The position numbers and the translations under genes were made by a program. 48,487 bases of DNA from positions 1 to 48,487 of the forward strand of contig JAFGDW010000087.1 in the NCBI GenBank assembly GCA_016931935.1. Direction: 5' to 3'. This document shows, piece after piece, positions 1 to 9,632 of the stretch (position 1 is its first letter; each line of letters opens with the position of its first letter). The notes under the pieces were generated by a model. The model saw only the letters and a list, made by a program, of their open reading frames with translations. It had not been told where the DNA came from and made no database searches. This stretch comes from Candidatus Zhuqueibacterota bacterium (GTDB lineage: Bacteria; Zhuqueibacterota; Zhuqueibacteria; Thermofontimicrobiales; Thiofontviventaceae).

Positions 1-79
1 CGGTGTCGAAGGCAACAGTCTCCTGGTATTCAACGAAATTATGTCTGCTGTAACGTCCGGCCTTCGACAAGCTCAGGCC
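1..79. repeat. Dispersed palindrome pair, left copy cut by window edge
   Basis: Bases 4-16 carry TGTCGAAGGCAAC, the right half of a palindromic element. Bases 59-79 carry the opposite-oriented element GGCCTTCGACAAGCTCAGGCC with GGCC arms. The same core (CCTGAGCTTGTCGAAGG and its complement) recurs as a two-copy inverted pair at 28709-28773. It behaves like a REP/BIME-type intergenic repeat. The left copy continues outside the window. Confidence 0.6.
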
Positions 80-432
80 TCGGTTCTAAACATAGTATCT
101 GAGTTATCTACATAATCATTTAAGATTTTAATGATTCACAAGAACGCATTTTTCAGCATTCATATCCCAATTCAACTGCTTATCGAAATAGATTTCTCTC
201 CGAACAATCGATTGTACACACATGTAAACCCGCACTTTAGCTACTAGTGAATTTTAGACGCTCTGTCTTCAACTAAAGGATGCAATTCATTCATCGTAAT
301 TTTATGAAAGTCGTTTTATTCAGGAATAAAACCGATTTATCAATTGTCCAAATGATTGATAGCATTTTATACAGCATTTTTCTGTAGAATAACGGCGATC
401 GTCTCTAAACATTAAAATCATGGCAGGTAAAA
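80..432. other. Noncoding stretch upstream of the beta-helix lipoprotein
   Basis: About 350 bases without a supportable gene. It is AT-rich and ends in the probable promoter listed at 344-373. I see no RNA gene and no further repeat. Confidence 0.5.
344..373 (+). promoter_or_regulatory. Possible sigma70-type promoter for the lipoprotein at 433
   Basis: TTGTCC at 344-349 and TATACA at 368-373 are separated by 18 bases, with a start near 380, about 50 bases before the ATG. The -35 is weaker than in the other promoters of this window. Confidence 0.35.
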
Positions 433-2238
433 ATGGAGAAGCGAATATTCAACTTAATTCTGATCTTTACAATGTGGCTGTTACTAATGATGGCCTGCGA
501 TAACACGCCTTCGCCGACTTCCTTCACTGATAAAAGTAGTGATAATGGCAGTAATTCCGAAACGGTACCAAATGAAGGATTTACCAAAACCGTTTCTGAT
601 GCACTCACTGAAAATTATTCGGATCATGAGATTGCAACAGATTATAACTGGAATGCTGCCAGTGCGACAGAAATCACATTGAACAGTTCCGGCATTGCTA
701 TCAGTGGAAATGGCGCTAAAGTGGAGGGAAGTACACTTAAAATTAAATCTGCCGGTACCTACCGAATTAAAGGATCACTTGATGATGGTCGTATACTCGT
801 TGATAATGACGATGACGGAATTGTACGACTGGTTTTGGATGGAGTAAATATTCACTGCTCGACCAGTGCTCCTATTTTCATAAAGAATGCTAAGAAAACA
901 ATTATTGTGCTGGCCGACGGAAATGAAAATTATGTCTCGGATGGCGCCGCGTATGTTTTTGATGATCCGGAAGATGATGAACCCAACGCGGCTATTTTCA
1001 GCAACGATGACGTTACGATTTACGGCAATGGTGCGCTGAAGGTTGATGCACAATACAACGATGGTATTACCGGCAAGGATGGACTGATTATCGCTGGCGG
1101 CGAAATTGTGATATCCGCCGCTGACGACGGAATTCGCGGCAAGGATTATCTGATAATAAAAGACGCAACAATAACAGTGAAAGCCGGCGGGGATGGATTG
1201 AAATCTGATAATGATGCAGATGTATCGAAGGGATATATTGACATTGAAAGCGGGACGCTAAACATTACAGCATCCGGCGATGCAATTCAGGCAGAAACAG
1301 ACGCACTAATCCGCGATGGTGAATTTAATATTGTTGCCGGCGGTGGGAGTAGCGTTCGTCTTAATGAAGATGTTTCCGCCAAAGCAATCAAGGCTGAGGT
1401 TTACACCATTGTCGATGGTGGCAATTTTACTATTAATGCTACCGACGATGCCATCCATTCAAATAATAGTTTAGCAATTAATGACGGCACGTTTTTAATT
1501 TCGACCGGTGATGATGCTATTCATGCTGACACGTTGTTGGGAATTAATGGGGGAAATATTCAAATTAATAAATCGTATGAGGGAATCGAAAGCCAGGCGA
1601 TTACCATTAATGACGGCACCATTAACATTTTTTCCAGCGATGATGGTATAAATGCAGCGGACGGAAGTGAAGGTGACGGTATGAATGGTGGGCCGGGCGG
1701 AGGCGGCATGCCACCTGTTGGTAATTTTTCACTCAAAATTAACGGGGGATATATCGCGATTCAGTCAGTTGGAGACGGTATTGATATTAATGGTTCTGTG
1801 GATATGACGGGTGGAGTATTGCTTGTAAATGGGCCGACAGCCAATATGAATGGCGCATTGGATTATAACAGGTATTTTAAAATCACTGGAGGTACTGTAA
1901 TCGCAGCCGGTAGCTCCGGTATGGCGCAAGCACCGGGTACATCATCAACTCAGTACTCGGTATTGATTAATTTTAGATCTGCGCTTGCTGGTGGGACTGT
2001 ATTTCATATTCAAACCAGTGTGGGCGAAGATATTCTTAGTTTCGTTCCAGTTAAAAACTATCAGTCGATTGCATTCTCGTTACCGGAACTTAGAAAAGGC
2101 ACGACCTATGATGTTTATTATGGAGGAAATATTACCGGTACGGAAAACGATGGATTGTATACGGATTGTGTATATTCTCCTGGAACAAAATTCACTAGTT
2201 TCACGATAAATAACGTAATTACAAATGTGTACAACTGA
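433..2238 (+). CDS. Carbohydrate-binding (Cthe_2159-like) beta-helix lipoprotein
   Basis: 601 residues. The N-terminus is a hydrophobic signal ending in LLMMAC, a lipobox-like site that would anchor the protein after Cys22. From about residue 70 to 480 the protein is built of short repeated strands with recurring acidic turns (DDGI, DDAIHS, GDAIQA, GDGLKS, SDDGINA) followed by INDG/INGG strands. This is the pattern of the Cthe_2159 family, a right-handed parallel beta-helix that binds acidic polysaccharide with calcium. A Gly/Met-rich loop (GGPGGGGMPP) sits near residue 420. The last 120 residues form a separate beta-rich domain. The family assignment is by motif rhythm. Ligand (pectin-like or host/own exopolysaccharide) is unknown. 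It appears monocistronic, and the next feature is a tRNA on the other strand. Confidence 0.8.
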   Translation: MEKRIFNLILIFTMWLLLMMACDNTPSPTSFTDKSSDNGSNSETVPNEGFTKTVSDALTENYSDHEIATDYNWNAASATEITLNSSGIAISGNGAKVEGSTLKIKSAGTYRIKGSLDDGRILVDNDDDGIVRLVLDGVNIHCSTSAPIFIKNAKKTIIVLADGNENYVSDGAAYVFDDPEDDEPNAAIFSNDDVTIYGNGALKVDAQYNDGITGKDGLIIAGGEIVISAADDGIRGKDYLIIKDATITVKAGGDGLKSDNDADVSKGYIDIESGTLNITASGDAIQAETDALIRDGEFNIVAGGGSSVRLNEDVSAKAIKAEVYTIVDGGNFTINATDDAIHSNNSLAINDGTFLISTGDDAIHADTLLGINGGNIQINKSYEGIESQAITINDGTINIFSSDDGINAADGSEGDGMNGGPGGGGMPPVGNFSLKINGGYIAIQSVGDGIDINGSVDMTGGVLLVNGPTANMNGALDYNRYFKITGGTVIAAGSSGMAQAPGTSSTQYSVLINFRSALAGGTVFHIQTSVGEDILSFVPVKNYQSIAFSLPELRKGTTYDVYYGGNITGTENDGLYTDCVYSPGTKFTSFTINNVITNVYN

Positions 2239-2292
2239 CATTATCACATCATAAGAATACTACTTTTGATTAGTCATTCAAACCAAAACGGT

Positions 2293-2468
2293 GTCATTCC
2301 CGCCCACAGGACTTCCCGGCGAAGCCGGTCGCATGTAATTCAGCGTTTCACGGGAAAGGATTTTTGATCAAAACTCCTTGTCAGGTAGTTTTAATTAATA
2401 AGGTAGACTGGACTTGGCAGCCTGTCTATCTTAAAAAATATTGGTAACTTGTAGCGTTCGGGAGTGAC
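2293..2468. repeat. Degenerate inverted repeat, GTCATTCCCG type
   Basis: GTCATTCCCG at 2293-2302 is matched by CGGGAGTGAC at 2459-2468 (one mismatch), with other fragments such as CCCGGCGAAGCCGG and TTTCACGGGAA between. This resembles the widespread GTCATTCCCGC intergenic palindromes in an eroded form. No gene is seen in 2239-2510. Confidence 0.4.
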
Positions 2469-2510
2469 GACAAATTGTAATGTGATAAAGTAAAACACGT
2501 CTCAACGCAT

Positions 2511-2537
2511 AAAAAAAGCTCACCACTATGATGAGCT
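2511..2537 (-). terminator. Intrinsic terminator after tRNA-Arg
   Basis: Read on the minus strand, AGCTCATC-ATAGT-GGTGAGCT forms an 8-bp stem (one G-U pair) followed directly by a run of T (2511-2516). It lies ten bases beyond the tRNA 3' end and would end its transcript. Confidence 0.8.
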
Positions 2538-2547
2538 AAAAATTTCG

Positions 2548-2621
<74 letters not shown>

Positions 2622-2657
2622 GATTGGATCTCTGATTTGTTAATTTAAGCAGGCTAA

Positions 2658-2686
2658 ATGTAAACAATTTGAAATTGATAATCAAG
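2658..2686 (-). promoter_or_regulatory. Promoter of tRNA-Arg
   Basis: On the minus strand TTGATT (2686-2681) and TACATT (2663-2658) are exactly 17 bases apart. Transcription would start near 2651, about 30 bases before the mature tRNA. The same architecture recurs at several other genes in the window. Confidence 0.65.
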
Positions 2687-2703
2687 GATTTTTTTCGTAT
2701 TTC

Positions 2704-4053
2704 TTACGGCTCCAATCTCGAATAGCGATTATAGCGTACCGATAAAGATGGATTCACAAACAATGGAGTCGGCCCGATATCGAGTTGCCGTAGTTGTGCA
2801 AGCATTGCATCACGTGTTTGGCTGAATAGTGACATATTTACATCAGAAATTGGGTCACCCGATGTATTCTTAATTTTAAGCGGATTGATCGGGTGTCCAT
2901 TATCGTAAAACGTGTAATGCAGGTGTGGGCCAGTTGCCAAACCGGTTTTACCTACATATCCTATAACATCCCGTTGTTTTACCGATTTGCCTTCGTACAT
3001 GCCTTCACCGTACCGACTTAAATGTCCGTATAATGTAACATAACGCGGATTTTTATGTCGGATTTTTACGTAACGTCCGATTTCCCTGCCATAGCCCATT
3101 TTTATAATAGTGCCATTTGCTGCTGCAGATACAGGCGTCCCAATGGGCGCTGCGTAATCAATGCCGGTGTGCGCACGTACTTTTTTAAGGATCGGATGCT
3201 TACGTGCATACGAAAAGTACGATGAAATTCGTCGGTAATTCAACGGTGATTTGAGAAACGTTTTCTGAAACGATTCACCTGTTACAGTGTAGTAGCCATC
3301 ATCATGGGGATCATTGTTGAAGTAAATAGCAGTTAAATCTTCTCCCTGTAAAGTGTATTGAGCTGCAAAAATTCGTCCGTAGCGCACAAATCGCGCATGT
3401 TGGCTTGTTTCTGATTCTGTGGTATCATCCGGCAGATAATACGCTTCAAAGATAATTTTAAATTCGTCTCCAACGCGTGGATCGATGAAAAAGTCAACAT
3501 CCCACTGGAAAATATCGGTGAATTCAACTAAAAGCTCTGGTGTCTCTCCGGCAGCGAGAATCGCATCGTATAGTGATGTCTCAATGTGTCCTTTCAAGTG
3601 GCGAATGCGTTTCTGTAATTTTACTTTATCAACCGATGCTGATGTCTCACCATTGGCATATTCGACAGTATAGCGCTCTTCGATAGACGGAACCAGCGTG
3701 AAGCGGACGATTGAATCCGTGGAATCCCGTTCAATGATATAATCCTGACGTGGCTTTAATTTTCGAAGATCATATATTTTTTTTAACTCCTGACTGATTG
3801 CATAATTAATCGAGTGCTCAATTCCGTTTTTACGCAGGATGGATGAAAGTGTCTCCCCATAACGAATTCTGGATTCATCACGGGATAGTTCGGGTTCGGG
3901 AATTTCCTGAACAGGTGCAAGTGTTTGTTGCTCGACGTTTGTTTCCGGATGTGGATTTTTTGATTGATGGCAATTGCTAAATACGCAAAGCAGTATACAT
4001 ATGAATGAGATGAAGAACAGGTATCGATGGTACAAGTTTTTATGTTTCTGCAT
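2704..4053 (-). CDS. M23 peptidase (MepM-like murein endopeptidase)
   Basis: 449 residues, close to the size of E. coli MepM. A 20-residue hydrophobic N-terminus ends in FSNC, an imperfect lipobox, so it is either a lipoprotein or a signal-anchored periplasmic protein. Residues about 60-130 contain an OapA/LysM-like segment (RYGETLSSILRKNGI) typical of this subgroup. The C-terminal LytM domain keeps all zinc ligands: HTGID (HxxxD), the YGHLS histidine and GPHLHY (HxH). It should therefore hydrolyse peptidoglycan cross-links in the periplasm, unlike the degenerate M23 protein at 25453. It follows the prenyltransferase gene by 69 bases on the same strand and may be co-transcribed. Exact substrate bond is not determinable. 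Confidence 0.85.
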   Translation of the reverse strand: MQKHKNLYHRYLFFISFICILLCVFSNCHQSKNPHPETNVEQQTLAPVQEIPEPELSRDESRIRYGETLSSILRKNGIEHSINYAISQELKKIYDLRKLKPRQDYIIERDSTDSIVRFTLVPSIEERYTVEYANGETSASVDKVKLQKRIRHLKGHIETSLYDAILAAGETPELLVEFTDIFQWDVDFFIDPRVGDEFKIIFEAYYLPDDTTESETSQHARFVRYGRIFAAQYTLQGEDLTAIYFNNDPHDDGYYTVTGESFQKTFLKSPLNYRRISSYFSYARKHPILKKVRAHTGIDYAAPIGTPVSAAANGTIIKMGYGREIGRYVKIRHKNPRYVTLYGHLSRYGEGMYEGKSVKQRDVIGYVGKTGLATGPHLHYTFYDNGHPINPLKIKNTSGDPISDVNMSLFSQTRDAMLAQLRQLDIGPTPLFVNPSLSVRYNRYSRLEP

Positions 4054-4122
4054 GATAAATAATGATTTTAAAGTTCAAAATAACAAATCCTGAGTCTGAT
4101 TAACCTTGCAAATAGGTAAAGT

Positions 4123-5214
4123 CTAGAGATCACGATTGATCATGAAATCAGCCCAGGATTTGAGTAAATCCTTGTAGCGCGATGCACGTAATGCATTCAA
4201 ATGAGAAAGCGCCGTATCGAGATATTTTTGTGCCAGTCTTTGAGAATAATCTACCCCATTGAGATCGATGAGCAACTGTTTCGCTTCTTCTATTTCGTCA
4301 TCACTTGCCTTATTATTACCAATTAAAGTAAGCAAACGTGCTTTCTGAGCTGAAGAAGCATTTTTCAATGCGTGTAGCAGAACCGTGGTTTTCTTGCCTT
4401 CCCGAATATCTGATCCCACCGGCTTGCCTAACCGTTTTTCATCGCCCACAATTCCGAGGATATCGTCCTGAAGTTGAAATGCGATTCCACAGTTACTGGA
4501 AAATTCTTTGACAGCTCGTACCAGCGGATTGTCGATGTATGGCGTATTCAGGCCAATCATCGCTCCGGCCTGACTGGCAAATTCATATAAGATGCCGGTT
4601 TTGAGCCATAGCATATGAATAACATCTTTTTCCTGAATGGATTCAATATTCTTCTTTTGTAATCCAAACTGAACATCTAGAACTTCGCCATAAACAAGCA
4701 TGTTTAACACATGGGTTTGCAGGTAACGAATAATTGCCAAAATGACGCGAGGGTCGATTTTATTAGCCGACGCACAATCAATAAACGATGTAATGCACCA
4801 GCCATGCTGTACATCACCAGTGAGAATCGCAATGTCGCGCCCATAGTCTTTAGCGAGTTTGGCATCCAGTCCCATTTCAGTTTTGGCGATGGTTTCCATC
4901 TGTTTATGGACCGTTGGTTCGCCACGTCGGAGATGATCATTATCAATCACATCATCGTGGACAAGCGTCCAGGTGTGAAATAATTCAACGCCCGCGGCAG
5001 CGCCAATTGCTTTATTTTCGTCACCCCCGACTGCACCGCACGACATCATTAATACGGCGGGACGCAAACGTTTGGACGGCCGCTGCAAATAGCTTAACAC
5101 GGCGCGTTTTATATGATCGGGTTTCAGATAATCAACAACATCACTTTGAAACAAATAATCATTAACTTTTTGTGAAGCCTGTAGGAGATAATCCTGAAAA
5201 GCGTTCTGCGTCAC
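4123..5214 (-). CDS. Polyprenyl synthetase family protein (trans-prenyltransferase)
   Basis: 363 residues with the complete motif set of trans-isoprenyl diphosphate synthases: KRLRP (about residue 48), the first Asp-rich motif in HDDVIDNDHLRRG, GDVQHG, and the second Asp-rich motif FQLQDDILG followed by GSDIREGKKT. It condenses isopentenyl diphosphate onto an allylic diphosphate. Chain length (geranylgeranyl versus longer quinone side chain) cannot be set from sequence by eye. The GTG start at 5214 is supported by GAGGAA six bases upstream. It is longer than FPP synthases (about 300 residues), with an extended C-terminus. Upstream lies the divergent recQ. Confidence 0.88.
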   Translation of the reverse strand: MTQNAFQDYLLQASQKVNDYLFQSDVVDYLKPDHIKRAVLSYLQRPSKRLRPAVLMMSCGAVGGDENKAIGAAAGVELFHTWTLVHDDVIDNDHLRRGEPTVHKQMETIAKTEMGLDAKLAKDYGRDIAILTGDVQHGWCITSFIDCASANKIDPRVILAIIRYLQTHVLNMLVYGEVLDVQFGLQKKNIESIQEKDVIHMLWLKTGILYEFASQAGAMIGLNTPYIDNPLVRAVKEFSSNCGIAFQLQDDILGIVGDEKRLGKPVGSDIREGKKTTVLLHALKNASSAQKARLLTLIGNNKASDDEIEEAKQLLIDLNGVDYSQRLAQKYLDTALSHLNALRASRYKDLLKSWADFMINRDL

Positions 5215-5345
5215 AGTTGGTTCCTCAATATTTTAACCTGGTTGCTGTGTAGTAATTATCGTCATATTCTGTACTGAATATGAATAAGCTTTTATAAAAA
5301 TATGAAACAATCGCTAGAAAAACAAGCAATTTTTGCATTTAAGTA

Positions 5346-5374
5346 TTGATTCTTACAGAGGAAACATGTATTAT
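5346..5374 (+). promoter_or_regulatory. Probable promoter upstream of recQ
   Basis: TTGATT (5346-5351), 17 bases, TATTAT (5369-5374). It would give a leader of about 130 nt containing a small hairpin (ACCGG...CCGGT near 5382-5401). Direct support beyond sequence match is lacking. Confidence 0.45.
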
Positions 5375-5510
5375 GTAAAAACCGGAGAACGGAGACCGGT
5401 AAACGAACTATGGTTTATAATATTTACCATTATCAGATTTGTCCGCTTTTATAGTTAGAATTCTGAACGTTTAAAGAAATTTTACTCACCACAAATCCAG
5501 TGTATCCTTT

Positions 5511-7658
5511 GTGCTTACTGAAAAATTAAAGAAATATTTCGGTTACTCTGAATTCCGCCCACTGCAGAAAGAAATAGTTGAAGCTGTGCTTGGGAAAAAT
5601 GATGTCTTTGTTGTTATGCCCACCGGCGGCGGAAAATCTCTCTGTTATCAACTTCCTTCAATTGTCAATGCCGGCCTGACAATCGTAGTTTCCCCGCTAA
5701 TTGCGTTGATGAAAGATCAGGTCGACAGCTTGCGCGCTATGGGTATCCGGTCGGCATTTATTAATAGCACATTGCATCCGGGGGAAATCGATCAGGTAAA
5801 GCTTGAATTGCAACAGGGATCAATTAATCTGTTGTATGTTGCCCCGGAACGACTGATGATGCCTGCATTCCTGTCCTTCATCCAGGGACTAAAAATTGAT
5901 CTGTTTGCGATTGATGAAGCACACTGCATTTCAGAATGGGGTCACGATTTTCGACCGGAGTACCGGCAGCTAACAGTGCTTAAAGCTCAATTCCCCAAAA
6001 TACCGATTATTGCACTTACTGCCACGGCTACGCCGATTGTACAGGATGATATTATCAAACAATTGCAGTTGACATATCCGGTGCTATTTAAAAGCAGTTT
6101 CAATCGGGATAATTTGTTCTACCGCGTTATTCCAAAGAATAATACTTACGACCAACTTCTTAATTACTTACAGGCACGAGCCAACGAAAGCGGAATTATT
6201 TACTGTCAAAGTCGAAAATCGGTGGATGCACTGGCTGAAAGCCTACATATCGATGGCTATTCTGCGTTGCCATATCATGCGGGCATGGAGAAACAGCAGC
6301 GGTCTCAAAATCAGGAAAAATTCATTCGCGATGATGTGAAAATTATTGTAGCTACCATCGCATTCGGAATGGGGATCGATAAGCCGAATGTGCGGTTTGT
6401 GATTCATTATGACCTTCCTAAGAATATTGAAAGTTATTACCAGGAAACCGGCCGGGCAGGACGTGACGGCCTGGCATCCGATTGCATATTATTCTATAGT
6501 TATGGCGATAAAATAAAGCAGGAATATTTTATCAATGAAAAGGAAGATGTTCGTGATCGGCAGGTTGCGGCTGAAAAATTACAGCAAATGATTGAATTCT
6601 GCGAAAGCCCAATGTGCCGGCGTACGGTGTTATTAGCATATTTTGGAGAAACGTTTACCGAACCAAAATGCAATACCTGTGATAATTGTCTACGGCAACG
6701 AAATGTTGTAGACGCTACCCGTGAAGCACAGATGATCATGTCATGTGTCAAACGGGTGGGGGAGCGCTTTGGTTCCAATTATGTTATCGATGTGTTACGG
6801 GGATCAAAAAGTGAGCGGATTTTTCAGAACGGACATCAGCATCTTTCCACCTACAGAATTGGTCATGAAATTGGGAAAAACCACTGGCAGGCGATGATTC
6901 GCGAATTAACACAACTGGGATATTTGAAAACGGAAATGCAGGCTGGTCAGTATCCGGTTTTGCAATTGACGGATAAAAGTGCGGCAGTATTATTTCAGGG
7001 TGAAAAAGTGTTTTTATCTGAACCGGAAAAAGAGAAAGTCAAACCCGTTGTGATAATGGATCAGGATTACGATCGCGAGTTGTTTGAGCGGCTGCGTACG
7101 TTACGAAAACGAATTGCTGATGAAGAGTCTGTCCCGCCTTACGTTGTGTTTCCGGATACGACCCTGAAAGAGATGGCCACCTATTATCCATCGACCTGGG
7201 CTGGTCTGCGTACGATCACCGGCGTGGGGGAAGCCAAGCTAAAACGCTACGGCCCGCGTTTCCTGAAAGTGATCGTGGGGTTTTGTCAGCAATTTCATAT
7301 AGAACCCAAAACGAAGATTGAACCGAGGCGTCAGCCCCGAAAGATGCGCGGCCCAAAAGCAACAACGGAACAGGCGACTCTGGCATTGTTACAACAAGGA
7401 ATGACCATCGATGATGTCGCCAGTAAGCGAGGTATTACAAAAACAACGATTTGGGGGCATATCGAACAATTAATATTAGCAGGGGAAGATATAATTATTG
7501 AACGATTTGTCTCGCTTGAAAAGCAGCACATCATTCGCAAAGTATTAGCCGAACTTGGTACTGATTTTTTACGTCCAATTAAAGATCGCCTGGGCGCGGG
7601 TTTTTCGTATGAGGAAATTAAATTGGTGCGGGCAAAGATGGTGGCCGATAAAGGATAG
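5511..7658 (+). CDS. recQ: ATP-dependent DNA helicase RecQ
   Basis: 715 residues. The order of parts is standard: Walker A GGGKS near residue 43, DEAH box (DEAHCISEWGHDFRP) near 135, ATATATP, the helicase C half with QETGRAGRDG, a zinc-binding RQC segment with Cys ligands (CRRTVL...CNTCDNC, about 365-393), winged helix, HRDC domain (about 524-600), then a helix-turn-helix (HTH_40-like, about 615-665) and a short tail. It unwinds 3'-5' during recombination and fork repair. The GTG start places the conserved helix LKKYFGYSEFRPLQ at the extreme N-terminus, as in other RecQs, so I keep it although no clear ribosome-binding site is visible. The extra C-terminal HTH_40 module is common in FCB and Gram-positive RecQs. 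Confidence 0.95.
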   Translation: MLTEKLKKYFGYSEFRPLQKEIVEAVLGKNDVFVVMPTGGGKSLCYQLPSIVNAGLTIVVSPLIALMKDQVDSLRAMGIRSAFINSTLHPGEIDQVKLELQQGSINLLYVAPERLMMPAFLSFIQGLKIDLFAIDEAHCISEWGHDFRPEYRQLTVLKAQFPKIPIIALTATATPIVQDDIIKQLQLTYPVLFKSSFNRDNLFYRVIPKNNTYDQLLNYLQARANESGIIYCQSRKSVDALAESLHIDGYSALPYHAGMEKQQRSQNQEKFIRDDVKIIVATIAFGMGIDKPNVRFVIHYDLPKNIESYYQETGRAGRDGLASDCILFYSYGDKIKQEYFINEKEDVRDRQVAAEKLQQMIEFCESPMCRRTVLLAYFGETFTEPKCNTCDNCLRQRNVVDATREAQMIMSCVKRVGERFGSNYVIDVLRGSKSERIFQNGHQHLSTYRIGHEIGKNHWQAMIRELTQLGYLKTEMQAGQYPVLQLTDKSAAVLFQGEKVFLSEPEKEKVKPVVIMDQDYDRELFERLRTLRKRIADEESVPPYVVFPDTTLKEMATYYPSTWAGLRTITGVGEAKLKRYGPRFLKVIVGFCQQFHIEPKTKIEPRRQPRKMRGPKATTEQATLALLQQGMTIDDVASKRGITKTTIWGHIEQLILAGEDIIIERFVSLEKQHIIRKVLAELGTDFLRPIKDRLGAGFSYEEIKLVRAKMVADKG

Positions 7659-7694
7659 ATAATTAAAGTTGAGTTTTTGTACTTTTCTGAAAGC

Positions 7695-7730
7695 AAAAAA
7701 AGCAGAACCGGTGATGATTCTGCTTTTTTT
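7695..7730. terminator. Bidirectional intrinsic terminator after recQ
   Basis: AGCAGAA (7701-7707) pairs with TTCTGCT (7718-7724), flanked by an A-run on the left and seven Ts on the right. It can end recQ on plus and the RSH-like operon on minus. Confidence 0.8.
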
Positions 7731-8081
7731 ATGACATATGATAAAGGTGTGGTCGAATGAATTGTGAAGCTTGATTAACATGCATCTGTAATATTTATTA
7801 ACAAACTGTGTGCCAAAATGAGACGGGAATTTCATCCCTGTCTGCCAGCGCTTATTAGAGATGTTGAGTTTTATCAAATCACATTTTATTGTAGGGATTG
7901 ATGACACATGTAAAATGAATAGACTAACTATTGTAAAAACAGAATTAAAGAGTGTAAAAAAAATGTACACAAAAAATAGGTTCAAATACAGGTTAAGGAT
8001 TCGAATCTCTTTATACATGAGCGATGACATCGCATGAATTAATACTATCGCTACATCACAGACTTAAAAATTAGGATTATA
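7731..8081. other. Noncoding convergent gap
   Basis: About 350 AT-rich bases between convergent recQ and the HD-domain gene. Open frames crossing it have no protein-like composition. No RNA gene, repeat or promoter convinces me here. Confidence 0.4.
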
Positions 8082-9230
8082 TCAGATAAATTCAGCCCGT
8101 ACGCCTTCTTCACTAATTCCCCGAACGTAATAATTAGGATCATTCAGGAAACTCAGGAATATAACGATAAACGCAATTGCCGCTTCCACCATCAACGATT
8201 TGTCTTTGTATAAATGTTCGAGATTGATTTCGCGACTTTCACGCTGCGCGCTGTCAAATCGCGAAATAAACAGGCCATCTAACCGATGTCCCATAGTGGG
8301 TGCGGTGACAGAATCGATGCCGCCTTTCTGGACATACTCCATCGTATTTAAAAGCATATTGCGGATGTTTTCAATTTTGGGTTCATGATAACCAAAAATA
8401 TGCAGTGCAATCCGTTGTGCCTCACGCATACTCGCTCGCGCCAGATGTTCGAATATTTTCTGAGCGACGGCATCATTAAGTGAACGCTGCTTTTGCCGGA
8501 TTAGCGACATCAATACGATATTTTTGAACAGTTGATAGAGACGGTTGGCGCCATTAATGGCTGAGCGTGGGGGATGGGGATTGCTTGGTTTGTAACCTTT
8601 GTACGTATTGATAAACAATAGCTGAAAAACAGTCTCAAAAAAATTTATTCCCTCGATAGGGTCCTGGAAATCGATACGCATATCAAGGGTATTATCCAAC
8701 CGGTCAGCTAATTTGACACGAATCGCCTGAGGAGATGCAACTGCGTCATCGAGCATTCGGCCAATGTAATGATAGTATGTTTCATCAGGACGCATGGTGA
8801 GATATTGCAACCAATTGAACAACTGTTTTTGTTCAGATTCAGGAATCGTGCGAATTAACCGTTTGATTTGGCTGTCTGATTTGAACCAGGACGATGGCTT
8901 GAAATCTCGTGGTTTATTATCTTCAAAATTATCGTGCAGTAATTCTGTAATTAATTCAGTTGTTTGAATCGATTCCATATTGCGGGCCAAAAGCGCCGCA
9001 GCCCTGATCGGATGAAGCACCGAAAGCGGACCGAGAATGCGACGTTTTTGACCATAGGCTTTGTTGATATAGTGCAACACATCGAGCAATAATTCGCGTT
9101 CGTGATCATGAACAGACTTGCCACTCAAAATAATACGAAGAATATTATCCCAATCGGTCTGTTTAGCGCTCAGATGATAATTTAAGACAGCGGATAATCG
9201 GAGAAATTCGTTATAGTCGTAGTATTGCAT
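8082..9230 (-). CDS. RelA/SpoT-type HD-domain protein (hydrolase-only)
   Basis: 382 residues. The N-terminal half aligns by eye with the HD hydrolase domain of Rel/SpoT: RRILGPLSVLHPIRAA (His73), LLHDNFEDN (His99, Asp100, Glu103, Asp104, the HDxxED metal and catalytic set) and KLADRLDN (Asp176, Asn180). No nucleotide synthetase, TGS or ACT domain follows. The remaining 200 residues are helical and unrecognised, ending in a hydrophobic stretch (AAIAFIVIFLSFL) that could be membrane associated. It may hydrolyse (p)ppGpp or a related nucleotide, but activity is inference from retained residues. It is the third gene of the pterin dehydratase operon, 13 bases after the membrane protein gene. Confidence 0.75.
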   Translation of the reverse strand: MQYYDYNEFLRLSAVLNYHLSAKQTDWDNILRIILSGKSVHDHERELLLDVLHYINKAYGQKRRILGPLSVLHPIRAAALLARNMESIQTTELITELLHDNFEDNKPRDFKPSSWFKSDSQIKRLIRTIPESEQKQLFNWLQYLTMRPDETYYHYIGRMLDDAVASPQAIRVKLADRLDNTLDMRIDFQDPIEGINFFETVFQLLFINTYKGYKPSNPHPPRSAINGANRLYQLFKNIVLMSLIRQKQRSLNDAVAQKIFEHLARASMREAQRIALHIFGYHEPKIENIRNMLLNTMEYVQKGGIDSVTAPTMGHRLDGLFISRFDSAQRESREINLEHLYKDKSLMVEAAIAFIVIFLSFLNDPNYYVRGISEEGVRAEFI

Positions 9231-9243
9231 GTTAATGAGAACC

Positions 9244-9615
9244 TTATGCTGATGGGGTTGCGCCGGAAAGCAATTGTATTGTTTCTTCCTGTATCAGAAC
9301 CCAGATTGTATAAACACCAAGGGCTGTGCCAATTGGAATATTTAATAGATCAAGTACAGCAACTATTAGAGCCAAAATACGAGCCCATGATTGGCGTTTT
9401 AACAAACCAATTCCGGCAATAATTCCGGGAATCGATACAAGCGCTATAAATCCGCCAACTGTGGTGCCAACAATCGATGTGATCATCATGGCATCTTCAT
9501 CACCCGAGAGAATTCCACCGCCAACTACAGCCAGAAAAACCACCAGCGCTATTAGTAATCCAAGAGCTCCAAGACCAATATTTAATGCTGCGACCAGAGT
9601 GATATGTTTTTCCAC
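9244..9615 (-). CDS. Small four-helix membrane protein, unknown function
   Basis: 123 residues with hydrophobic segments around 7-33, 45-70 (glycine rich), 78-93 and 95-112, and a short charged loop GDEDAM. It resembles the many small DUF-type inner-membrane proteins with no assigned role. It begins 17 bases after the pterin dehydratase stop and ends 13 bases before the HD-domain gene, so all three are probably one transcript. A ribosome-binding site (GGAGG) lies just before the ATG. Confidence 0.7.
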   Translation of the reverse strand: MEKHITLVAALNIGLGALGLLIALVVFLAVVGGGILSGDEDAMMITSIVGTTVGGFIALVSIPGIIAGIGLLKRQSWARILALIVAVLDLLNIPIGTALGVYTIWVLIQEETIQLLSGATPSA

Positions 9616-9632
9616 AAGACCTCCAAAGACTT

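Noticed and set aside
7569..8030. 153-codon minus-strand frame crossing the recQ end
   Set aside because: It overlaps recQ antisense, covers a bidirectional terminator, and its protein is low-complexity Phe/Ile/Asn typical of translated AT-rich spacer.
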